This document shows positions 5,126 to 13,890 of a DNA stretch of 20,288 nucleotides, piece by piece; position 1 is the stretch's first letter, and every line of letters starts with the position of its first letter. A program made the position numbers and the translations under genes. The notes beneath the pieces were generated by a model. The model had not been told where the DNA came from and ran no database searches. It saw nothing but the letters and a program-made list of their open reading frames with translations. Source of the stretch: JBIKWM01 sp044356305 (GTDB lineage: Bacteria > Bacteroidota > Bacteroidia > UBA10329). The DNA is taken from contig JBIKWM010000050.1 in assembly GCA_044356305.1 (NCBI GenBank), positions 1-20,288 on the forward strand. The letters are read 5' to 3'.

Positions 5126-7780
5126 ATGAAACGCATCAATGCACTTGTGATGATGCTGGCCCTGAGTGCCAGCGCGGCCCTGGGCCAGATGAACAAACCA
5201 CAGGCCGTGCCGGGCGAACTGATAGTGCAGGCGGCCCATGGGCGCGACCTGAGCACCCTCGAGGCCGACCTGGCCACGATTGACGGCCACACTACGGGCC
5301 TGAGGGTGGTAAGGCTGCTGAGTGCCCCCATGAGGGCATGGCTTGTGCGGTTCGATGCAGGCGCCACCCCGCACAGCACCATGGCCAAGGCCGTGTTCGG
5401 CCACCGCAGCGTGAGCCTGGTTCAGGACAACCACTACATACAGCAGCGGGTGGTGCCCAACGATACCGAATTCGGTCAGCAGTGGCAGCACGTGAACAGC
5501 GGAGGGGGTGGCGGCACAGCCGATGCTGATGTGGACAGCGACCTGGCCTGGGACATCACAACGGGTGGGCTCACGGCCATGGGCGACACCATTGTGGTGT
5601 GCATTGTGGACGATGGCACCAACCTGAGCCACCCTGACCTGCTGCCCAACTCATGGTTTAACCATAATGAGATAGCAAACAACAGCATTGATGATGACAA
5701 CAACGGCTATGTGGACGACTACAGGGGCTGGAACATCACCAACAACAGCGACAACGTGACTGGCGGCAGCCACGGGGTGAACGTGAACGGCATGATAGGC
5801 GCCAAAGGCAACAACAGCACCGGTGTGGCCGGTGTGAACTGGAATGTGAAGATGATGACTGTGAAACACGGTGGCATCACCGAGGCCAGTGTGATAGAGG
5901 GCTACACCTACCCCCTCGTGATGCGGCAACTGTATGCCAGCAGCAACGGACAGAAAGGGGCCTTTGTGGTGGCCACCAATTCCAGCTGGGGCATTAACGG
6001 TGGTCAGCCTGACGACAGCCCTCTGTGGTGCGCCTTTTACGACACCCTGGGCTACTACGGCATTTTGAGTGCCGGGTCCACGGCCAACAACAATGTGAAC
6101 ATAGACCAGGTGGGCGACCTGCCCACAGCCTGCTCAAGCAGCTACCTGATAAGCGTCACCGCCAGCAACAACGATGATGTGCGCACTTTCTCGGGCTACG
6201 GGCAGACCACCATCGATCTGGCCGCCCCGGGCGAGGACGTGCGCACCACCTCGGGCAGCAACGGATACACCACCACCAGCGGAACCTCCTTCGCGGGGCC
6301 CATGGTGGCCGGGGCCGTGGCGCTCATGTATTCGGCACCCTGCGCCAGTCTGGCGGCCATTGCCCATGCCAGCCCCAGCTTGGCGGCCGAGATGGTGCGC
6401 GACTACATCCTCAACGGTGTGGACCCGAAGCCCAACCTCACCACCGAGTGTGTCACCGGGGGCCGACTCAACCTCAAGAACGCGCTCGACCTGCTGTTGC
6501 AGAACTGCTCCAGCGGTGGGTGCATCCCCCCGTTCAATCTGGCCACTTCGTCCATCACATCCACCCAGGCCATTTTCACGTGGGACCATCTGGCCGATCA
6601 GGATACGTTCAATTTCCAATTCGGCATGGTGGGCAGTTCGTATGCATATGTGGAGAACATAACCACCAACTCGCAACCGCTGAACCAATTGCAGCCCTGC
6701 GCCCAATGGGGTTTCATGGTGCAGGCCGTGTGCGATGGTGTGGCCGGTGCATGGAGCGACACCCTGTTCATCACCACCGATGGCTGCTGCACAGCGCCTT
6801 CCGGACTCAGCCTCAGCAGCACCAGCGACCGCAGCGCCATTGTGACATGGAACACCGTGACGGCTGCCACCAGCTACATTGTGCGCTACCGCGAAACCGG
6901 CACCGCACAGTGGACCGTCATGCCCGAGAACACGCTGACCAACGAGACACTGATGCTCCTTACCCCGTGCACCGAGTATGAGGTGCAGGTGGCCAGTTTC
7001 TGCAATGGCGACACAACGGCCTATTCGCAGAGCATCATTTTCCTGACCTACGGCTGCGGTGCATGCACCGACTTCACGTACTGCGCACCCGATGGCAACA
7101 CCCAATATGAGTGGATAGCCAAGGTCACCATCGGCAGTTTTGTGAATCAGAGCAACGGGGCCGCTGCGTACAGCGATTTCACAGGAATGGTGATTGATAT
7201 GCCGCGCGACAGTGTGTACAACATCGCGCTGCAACCGGGTTATTCCGGCTTCCAGTTCAACGAGCGCTTCACGCTCTGGATCGACCTTGACATGAACGGC
7301 ACGTTCGATGCAGCTGAGCAGCTGTTCGCCTCTCCTTCCGGCTCCACGGCTTCGCAAAGCGGCACCATCACGGTTCCGGTCACCGGACAGCTGGGCATAA
7401 CCCGCCTGCGGGTGGGCATGACAGACAACAACGGTTTTCCGTTTGCAGCGTGCGATGCGCTGGAGTACGGTGAGTTTGAGGACTACTGCGCCCACATCAT
7501 GGAAAACACCGACACCACCGGGGTCGATGACCTGAGCGTGCAATGGGGCCTGGCCATCTACCCTGTGCCGGCACAGGACGCAGTGACCGTTGAGGCGTTT
7601 GCCCACCGCGAGCCCCTTACCATCTGCCTTACCGACCTCAAGGGCCGCCTGCTGAACCAGACTGCTGCGGCCAACGGGCGCGCGGTGCTACCTGTGGGCC
7701 ACCTCCCGGCCGGCATCTATGTGGTGAGCGTGGCCGACCGCGCGGGCAACCGCGTGCACCGCAAGGTGGTGGTGCAGTGA
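5126..7780 (+). CDS. Secreted subtilisin-like S8 protease with FN3, GEVED and T9SS sorting domains
   Basis: This 884-residue secreted protein starts with a Sec signal peptide (MKRINALVMMLALSASAALG). A propeptide-like segment (about 25-110) precedes the S8 catalytic domain (about 115-460). Its triad reads Asp162 in I-V-D-D-G, His216 in G-S-H-G-V-N-V-N-G, and Ser388 in S-G-T-S-F-A-G-P. Two fibronectin type III-like modules follow (about 467-552 and 556-642), then a GEVED-type domain (about 645-790, with F-T-L-W-I-D-L-D-M-N-G and Y-G-E-F-E-D-Y-C). The last ~80 residues are a type A T9SS sorting tail (I-Y-P-V-P-A, ending R-K-V-V-V-Q). It should cross the outer membrane by T9SS and be surface-attached or released. 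The usual HGTHVAG block is altered, and Ser stands where the oxyanion-hole Asn is expected (L-S-A-G-S-T, about 314-319). The gene stands alone on the plus strand behind the repeat array. Confidence 0.95.
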   Translation: MKRINALVMMLALSASAALGQMNKPQAVPGELIVQAAHGRDLSTLEADLATIDGHTTGLRVVRLLSAPMRAWLVRFDAGATPHSTMAKAVFGHRSVSLVQDNHYIQQRVVPNDTEFGQQWQHVNSGGGGGTADADVDSDLAWDITTGGLTAMGDTIVVCIVDDGTNLSHPDLLPNSWFNHNEIANNSIDDDNNGYVDDYRGWNITNNSDNVTGGSHGVNVNGMIGAKGNNSTGVAGVNWNVKMMTVKHGGITEASVIEGYTYPLVMRQLYASSNGQKGAFVVATNSSWGINGGQPDDSPLWCAFYDTLGYYGILSAGSTANNNVNIDQVGDLPTACSSSYLISVTASNNDDVRTFSGYGQTTIDLAAPGEDVRTTSGSNGYTTTSGTSFAGPMVAGAVALMYSAPCASLAAIAHASPSLAAEMVRDYILNGVDPKPNLTTECVTGGRLNLKNALDLLLQNCSSGGCIPPFNLATSSITSTQAIFTWDHLADQDTFNFQFGMVGSSYAYVENITTNSQPLNQLQPCAQWGFMVQAVCDGVAGAWSDTLFITTDGCCTAPSGLSLSSTSDRSAIVTWNTVTAATSYIVRYRETGTAQWTVMPENTLTNETLMLLTPCTEYEVQVASFCNGDTTAYSQSIIFLTYGCGACTDFTYCAPDGNTQYEWIAKVTIGSFVNQSNGAAAYSDFTGMVIDMPRDSVYNIALQPGYSGFQFNERFTLWIDLDMNGTFDAAEQLFASPSGSTASQSGTITVPVTGQLGITRLRVGMTDNNGFPFAACDALEYGEFEDYCAHIMENTDTTGVDDLSVQWGLAIYPVPAQDAVTVEAFAHREPLTICLTDLKGRLLNQTAAANGRAVLPVGHLPAGIYVVSVADRAGNRVHRKVVVQ

Positions 7781-7858
7781 GCGGTAGGGCGCTGAAGCCC
7801 GCGTAGGTCGATGGAGGATGTGCGCCCTGCGCAGTCCCCCATCAACGACAGCAGCGCC

Positions 7859-8953
7859 TCAGTCCTTCCACTCGGCCACAAAGAGGTTGGTGTCGCGGGT
7901 GCCCTTGTTGTTGCGGTTAGATGAGAATATGAGGCGCCTGCCATCGGGGCTGAACATTGGGAAGGCATCGAACACCCCATCGTGGGTGATGCGCTCGAGG
8001 CCCGTGCCATCGACATTGATCATGTAAAGGTTGAATGGGAAACCCCGCTCTGATGCGTGGTTCGAGGAGAAGATGACCTTTTGCCCCGATGGGTGGAAGA
8101 ACGGGGCCCAGTTGGCCCCGCCCAGCTGCGTCAGCTGCCGCAGGCCGGTGCCATCGGCATTGCACACAAATAGTTCCATGCGGGTGGGCATCACAAGCCC
8201 TTCGGCCAACAGCTCCTTGTAGATCCTAATGTCCTCGTCAGTGGTGGGGCGGCTGGCGCGGAATATGATCTGGCTGCCATCGGGCGAGAAGAATGCCCCG
8301 CCATCGTAACCCAGCTCATGGGTTATCTGCCGCACATCGCTGCCGTCAAGGTTCATGGTGTAGAGCTCCAGGTCGCCACTGCGGAGGGATGTGAACACCA
8401 CCCGGTCGCCCTTGGGGCTCACCGTGGGCTCGGCATCATAGCCCGGGGAGTCGGTGAGGCGCTTGAGGATCTGGCCCTGCATATCGGCCGTGTAGATGTC
8501 GAAACTGTCGTAGATGGCCCACACATATTTGCCATCGGCCCGTTTCTCGGGCTTTGGCGGACAGAGTGGCCCGGCCCCGTGGGTGCTGGCGTAAATGATG
8601 GTGCTGTCGCCCGGCATGAAATACGAGCAGGTGGTGCGGCCCAGACCGGTGCTCAACATGGGCGGGGCCGCATGGCGCATGTCGGTGCTGTCAACCCAGG
8701 CAAAGTATATCTGGTCGCACGGGGCGTTCCATTTCTCGTTGGTGGCCTGAAACACCACTTTGCGGCTGTCGCTGCTCCAGTACGCCTCGGCATTGTCGCC
8801 CCCCCAGGTAAGTTGGCGCACGCTGGCAAAGTGGCGCTCATCGGCATACTGTACGGTGTCGGTGGCCGTGGCCCCGGTATGGGTGTCGTGGGTGGGCGTG
8901 CCGCTGCACCCCGCCAGGCCCACACACACCGCCAGCAATAGGTTCTTTCTCAT
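7859..8953 (-). CDS. TolB-like PD40 beta-propeller lipoprotein
   Basis: From the ATG at 8953 this is 364 residues. It begins MRKNLLLAVCVGLAGC, a clear lipobox with Cys16 lipidated. After a Thr/Ser/His/Asp linker (17-40) come several WD40-like PD40 repeats recognisable by S-P-D/K-G followed by a strand such as I-I-F or V-V-F: about 170-190, 215-235, 280-298 and 327-347, with divergent copies nearer the N-terminus. The family folds as a beta-propeller related to the TolB C-terminal domain and usually binds proteins or small ligands; I see no catalytic motif. The frame stays open for 17 more codons upstream, but the lipobox and a perfect TAGCTTTG element 5 nt before the inner ATG fix the start. 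It converges on the S8 protease gene, 78 bp apart. Function unknown. Confidence 0.88.
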   Translation of the reverse strand: MRKNLLLAVCVGLAGCSGTPTHDTHTGATATDTVQYADERHFASVRQLTWGGDNAEAYWSSDSRKVVFQATNEKWNAPCDQIYFAWVDSTDMRHAAPPMLSTGLGRTTCSYFMPGDSTIIYASTHGAGPLCPPKPEKRADGKYVWAIYDSFDIYTADMQGQILKRLTDSPGYDAEPTVSPKGDRVVFTSLRSGDLELYTMNLDGSDVRQITHELGYDGGAFFSPDGSQIIFRASRPTTDEDIRIYKELLAEGLVMPTRMELFVCNADGTGLRQLTQLGGANWAPFFHPSGQKVIFSSNHASERGFPFNLYMINVDGTGLERITHDGVFDAFPMFSPDGRRLIFSSNRNNKGTRDTNLFVAEWKD

Positions 8954-9155
8954 GCCGGCAAAGCTATTGGCGGCAGCGGGTAGTGGGGCCATGCAGCGTA
9001 GCATGGGCTGGGGCTCTGCCTACCGGGACTCAGAAGGGCAATGAACGAAGCTTCAAAAAGCGGAAATAAAGCCGAAGTACCCATACGATGTACCTCTGTA
9101 GAATGGCCTACAACTACATTCGGCCGGTTCTTTATACACTCATTCACCGACTTTC
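8954..9155. other. Divergent intergenic region
   Basis: This 202-bp region separates the TolB-like lipoprotein (minus) from the PorP/SprF-like gene (plus). Its left edge holds the TAGCTTTG element of the lipoprotein gene. For the plus-strand gene only TACATTCG at 9115-9122, one mismatch from TAnnTTTG and 33 bp before the ATG, is a candidate -7 element. Confidence 0.4.
8959..8966 (-). promoter_or_regulatory. -7 promoter element 5 nt before the ATG
   Basis: The minus strand reads TAGCTTTG, a perfect TAnnTTTG, then five bases and the ATG of the TolB-like lipoprotein (8953). Spacing is identical to that of the thioredoxin-like lipoprotein gene. It supports the inner start codon and predicts a leaderless or nearly leaderless mRNA. 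Confidence 0.55.
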
Positions 9156-10124
9156 ATGCGCAGAATAATCATTCTCTTGGCCTGTTACCCTTTGGTAGTC
9201 TATGGGCAGACCGCACCTAAGACCGACTCCACCCACACACAGGGCAGGGACACCGCTATTGCAGCGGACTTTGAACAAGCCGGGAGGATCATTAACAACC
9301 TTTATTCCACCATCATGGCGTTCGAGAATCCGGCCATGGCCGGCTTCGACAGGCAGACTTCAGGAAACTTGAACATGGACCTTTACGGCATTGGCCGAAA
9401 GGAATCTGATACCATAAAAATGGAACCCTCAGGTTGGTCGAACTATACGATGCTCGACTTTGCCTTTGGTGGCAAAAGGAAGAACGTGGGCATCAATGCG
9501 AACTATCAGGTCGCGGGCAACGCCAATTACAGTTCCAATATCATCAATCTTGCGGGATCTTACCGGATTCATATCCGCAAGGTGAGGATAGGCGTGGGCA
9601 CCGCCATGACCATGGTCAAAATCGGAACGGCCGATCTGGAATTCCGGATTTCCGCAGGCATCTACTGCGATTGGAAAAGACTCATGGTCAGCTATTCTTT
9701 TCAACCCCTTACCAAGGGGATTCCCGAACGCGACTTTATGCACATTGCTGAGGTGGCCCATCACATCGGCCTTGGCTCGCGGTTCACACTTAGCCCGTAC
9801 ATGCGGTTCATTATAAACACCTCTTTGAGAACAGGTCTTTTCAGGAACCAAGTCCGTTCCTTTCTCGCACTTAGGCCCAGCCTCCTGCTCACGTATAAGA
9901 ACCATGTCTATATCGGCATAAGTTCCCTCTTTCAGGACGTGTTATTTGACGAGAACACTCTGAATGATTTGGACAGGTTCATGCTCGAGATTGGTGGTCA
10001 GCCGCTCACAGGGCTTCGCGTAGGGCTTTACCTCTCACCATACTATGATGGCACCATGCAGGACAACTACGGACTCCATCAGCTCGGTTTCACTGTCCGA
10101 TATGCCTTGACCACACATAAATAG
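9156..10124 (+). CDS. PorP/SprF-like outer-membrane beta-barrel protein
   Basis: The 322-residue protein begins with a signal peptide (MRRIIILLACYPLVVYG, then Q). After a polar linker comes N-N-L-Y-S-T-I-M-A-F-E-N-P-A-M-A-G-F (about 47-64), matching the hallmark Y-x-N-P-A-x-A-G region of PorP/SprF proteins. Alternating hydrophobic/polar strands of a barrel continue to the end. Known family members work with type IX secretion or gliding, often beside large T9SS cargo genes; no cargo gene is directly adjacent here. The sequence is less GC-rich than its neighbours (line 9421-9480 has 30 G+C of 60, against 40 of 60 at 12721-12780), so it may have been acquired or be under different selection. It is a diverged family member; the exact role is not visible. 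Confidence 0.72.
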   Translation: MRRIIILLACYPLVVYGQTAPKTDSTHTQGRDTAIAADFEQAGRIINNLYSTIMAFENPAMAGFDRQTSGNLNMDLYGIGRKESDTIKMEPSGWSNYTMLDFAFGGKRKNVGINANYQVAGNANYSSNIINLAGSYRIHIRKVRIGVGTAMTMVKIGTADLEFRISAGIYCDWKRLMVSYSFQPLTKGIPERDFMHIAEVAHHIGLGSRFTLSPYMRFIINTSLRTGLFRNQVRSFLALRPSLLLTYKNHVYIGISSLFQDVLFDENTLNDLDRFMLEIGGQPLTGLRVGLYLSPYYDGTMQDNYGLHQLGFTVRYALTTHK

Positions 10125-10138
10125 GGGCCAATACCCCT
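10123..10138 (+). terminator. Weak stem-loop at the PorP-like gene stop
   Basis: AGGGG (10123-10127) pairs with CCCCT (10134-10138) across a 6-base loop and overlaps the stop codon. There is no T-run after it, so it may be an RNA-end-stabilising hairpin rather than an intrinsic terminator. Confidence 0.22.
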
Positions 10139-10823
10139 TGCATCTATCCTGTGGGCTGCCGCTATGTCCGCCTTGCCGAGTCAGCTCAGCAATGAGCAAC
10201 GGTGGCCATTGGTTACACGATGCGGGAGTGAGCGAAGGCGGGGGCAGGGGTGGCCCGAAGCAACACATGTGGGCAGACTTTTAGGTGGTGATTCGGTCTA
10301 TGGGCGATGTGGTGACCGGTGAGCGGCATGGTCGGGGTGATGATAAATATGGCCTGACCGGTATGTGATATGCCTCGACCGGTAAGCGATATGCCTTGAC
10401 CGGTAAGCGATATGCCTCGACCTATGACAAATATGCCTGGACATTTGTCCAATATCCTTCGACCTGAGACCAATATGCCTTGACCGGTGTGTGATATGGT
10501 CGGAAATGTTGAACGTAAGGGTGGACACACGGTAATGGAGGGATGAAAGGCGCTTAGATCGGGTGGATACAGGTCCTCCTTTCGCATTTCCGGAAAGCGA
10601 TAGCGTTGATATGGAATAGGAGCGGGTCAACACAGAATGGTTCTGCGTCAACCCATCAGAATCCTGGAATCACCTAGAGGCTCTTGGAGCCGTATCAGAC
10701 CCTCTTGGGGCGGGCAGATGAACGGCTGAGTGGCATAGGGACGCGTAAAGGAGCTGCAATGACGGTTTCATCTCCATCAAACGAACAAAAAATCAAACAC
10801 CGCCAGATCAGTGGTGAGCTACC
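10125..10823. other. 699-bp gene-free region
   Basis: I find no supportable gene. The central part is the 21-bp repeat array. Right of it is an imperfect 14-bp inverted repeat with a 3-base loop (10624-10637 against 10641-10654, 11 of 14 pairs) and a small GGCTC/GAGCC hairpin (10679-10691). Frames that stay open here do so because the repeat length is a multiple of three. Confidence 0.6.
10315..10503. repeat. Nine contiguous 21-bp direct repeats in exact phase
   Basis: Units start at 10315, 10336, 10357, 10378, 10399, 10420, 10441, 10462 and 10483, each exactly 21 bp with no insertions or deletions. The consensus is ACCGGT-N4-RATATGCCTYG. The palindrome ACCGGT is intact in five units (10315, 10357, 10378, 10399, 10483). 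The A-T-A-T core is kept in eight of nine units while the four bases after ACCGGT vary freely. The third, fourth and fifth units are nearly identical. On the minus strand two overlapping frames stay open (heptapeptides like R-H-I-A-Y-R-S or R-G-I-S-L-T-G), but neither shows a signal, domain or convincing coding bias. It may be a minisatellite or an array of protein-binding sites; 21 bp is about two helical turns. Confidence 0.88.
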
Positions 10824-11123
10824 TTAGGCTGCTCCGCTCCGATTATCGAGACAGGCTATGACCTGTACAATTCCGCGATGTACCCTGTAGTAGACGGACA
10901 GCTCTTTGCTCAATACAGCCCGTCTGACCTGACGCGGCCCACGGGTGGATAGGCCGTACATTTTCGGAAACCGCCCCACAGCCTGCTCGAACGACCGTAG
11001 AAGAGAAAACAGCTGATTCACCTCTTTCAGGCCAAACCGTAGCATCAGATAGGCCTTGATCTCTATGACCTGACCCAGTGCCTTATGGGTCCATTGCACT
11101 TCCCGTGGCTGCTGCTCAGCCAT
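10824..11123 (-). CDS. ParE/RelE-family toxin of a type II toxin-antitoxin pair
   Basis: From the ATG at 11123 it encodes 99 residues. The order fits the ParE/RelE fold: first strand R-E-V-Q-W-T (7-12), a helix hairpin (about 13-50) with A-Y-L and F-G-L-K-E-V, then F-P-K-M-Y-G (52-57), R-R-A-V-L-S-K-E-L-S-V-Y-Y-R-V (67-81) and the last strand I-V-Q-V-I-A-C-L-D-N-R (85-95). ParE relatives poison DNA gyrase and RelE relatives cut mRNA; which applies cannot be read from sequence. The start overlaps the antitoxin stop by 8 nt, the coupling typical of such modules. The open frame extends 18 codons further up, but the inner ATG gives the family's normal N-terminus. Confidence 0.83.
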   Translation of the reverse strand: MAEQQPREVQWTHKALGQVIEIKAYLMLRFGLKEVNQLFSLLRSFEQAVGRFPKMYGLSTRGPRQVRRAVLSKELSVYYRVHRGIVQVIACLDNRSGAA

Positions 11124-11352
11124 TGCCCACGTGCCTCCAGAATTCGGCACTCGACACTGTGCGGCCCTCGTCAGCATCTTTCATGCCTTCAAGAATCTGC
11201 TCTTTCTGTGCCTCTGTCAGGTTTGTCCACCAATCAGAGGTGTTGGCGGCCTCGCGCAGGCCATTGAGCAGGCTAAGCACATGCACATCGGTCAATTGAC
11301 CTATCCATTGCACCAGACCCTGCCTCAAGTCGTTCATTTCGGTGGTTGACAT
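11116..11352 (-). CDS. Antitoxin of the ParE-type module
   Basis: This 78-residue protein lies just upstream of, and overlaps by 8 nt, the ParE-like toxin gene. Its C-terminal half (W-W-T-N-L-T-E-A-Q-K-E-Q-I-L-E-G, then D-E-G-R-T-V-S-S-A-E-F-W) matches the pattern of small Bacteroidota addiction-module antitoxins: a helix ending in an E-G-x-x-D-x-x-x-G-R-T-like turn and a tail that would bind the toxin. The N-terminal half is helical and may dimerise; a DNA-binding motif is not obvious. It should neutralise the toxin and may repress the operon. The start at 11352 is chosen because a TATCTTTG promoter element lies 18 nt upstream, leaving a short leader. Upstream codons in the same open frame would lie within or before the promoter. 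Confidence 0.78.
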   Translation of the reverse strand: MSTTEMNDLRQGLVQWIGQLTDVHVLSLLNGLREAANTSDWWTNLTEAQKEQILEGMKDADEGRTVSSAEFWRHVGNG

Positions 11353-11370
11353 CTGTAGGCCTGTTTCGTG

Positions 11371-11378
11371 CAAAGATA
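11371..11378 (-). promoter_or_regulatory. -7 promoter element of the toxin-antitoxin operon
   Basis: The minus strand reads TATCTTTG, a perfect TAnnTTTG, 18 nt before the antitoxin ATG at 11352, predicting a leader of roughly 10-13 nt. No TTG is seen at the usual -33 distance. Confidence 0.5.
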
Positions 11379-11609
11379 ATAAGTGCCACATGGGTCTGGC
11401 GGATGTGCAGGGCGGGAGGAATGCCGTGCGTTGCTTGGCACAGCACCCGTACGTTTCGAGCCAAAGGTGAAATCTGGCCGTGGTGGCAGAGCATGGAGAT
11501 AATGGGCTGAACAAGTGGTGCCGGGGAGCACTTGAGCTGGCAAGAGCACAGAGCAGACGGCCTCGAATGAAGTCTTCCTCACCATGACGGGGAGAGATGC
11601 TACTTTGGA
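11379..11609. other. Gene-free spacer between acs and the toxin-antitoxin operon
   Basis: No gene is supported. At its right edge a perfect 12-bp palindrome, GGACTATAGTCC (11607-11618), overlaps the acs stop codon. It has no following T-run on the transcribed strand. Confidence 0.35.
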
Positions 11610-13508
<1,899 letters not shown>

Positions 13509-13597
13509 GGCATCTGTTGCTTTGGGCCGAAAATAAAAGGAACATGCCTGCCCTGCCCCGAAATATGAGGGGCCGACCAATGGTAGAAACAAAAGGC

Positions 13598-13888
13598 TCA
13601 GCTCAGACCGGGCATGTTGAGCAGCCCACCGGCCAGGCTGCGCATCTCGCTCTCGAACACCTTCTCGGCCGATGTGAGGGCCTGATTGGTGGCCTGGCAG
13701 ATGTGCTCCTCGAGACGGGCACTGCCGCGCATGGCCTCGGGCACCACCACCCTTGTCACCTTGCGGTTGGCGGTGCAGTACACCTCAATGCCGTGGCTCT
13801 CGCCCCGCACAGAGATGTTGTCCATGCGGGCCTTCACCTCATCGGCCTGCTGCTTGAGGGCCTGTAGCTGCTTGAGCTTATCGAACAT
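13598..13888 (-). CDS. YbaB/EbfC-family nucleoid-associated protein
   Basis: A 96-residue protein with the family's layout: an N-terminal amphipathic helix (L-K-Q-L-Q-A-L-K-Q-Q-A-D-E-V-K-A-R-M), a central strand pair (V-R-G-E-S-H-G-I-E-V-Y-C-T-A-N-R-K-V-T-R-V-V-V), and a C-terminal helix (L-E-E-H-I-C-Q-A-T-N-Q-A-L). Members dimerise and bind DNA without strong sequence specificity. Elsewhere the gene often sits beside dnaX and recR; here it directly follows the M43 protease gene. Two starts are possible: the ATG at 13888, two bases after the protease stop, or a GTG at 13894 whose GTGA overlaps that stop. Either implies translational coupling to a secreted protease gene, which is an odd pairing. 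Confidence 0.85.
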   Translation of the reverse strand: MFDKLKQLQALKQQADEVKARMDNISVRGESHGIEVYCTANRKVTRVVVPEAMRGSARLEEHICQATNQALTSAEKVFESEMRSLAGGLLNMPGLS

Positions 13889-13890
13889 GC

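Noticed and set aside
6134..7606. 490-residue minus-strand frame inside the S8 protease gene
   Set aside because: It is antisense shadow coding in a GC-rich gene; the plus strand shows signal peptide, triad and sorting tail.
7781..7858. Terminator between the convergent S8 and TolB-like genes
   Set aside because: Only very short stems are present (GGGC/GCCC and TGCGC/GCGCA) with no T-run; not enough to call.
10315..10503. CRISPR array at the 21-bp repeats
   Set aside because: Units are contiguous with no unique spacers, the period is too short, and no cas gene is present.
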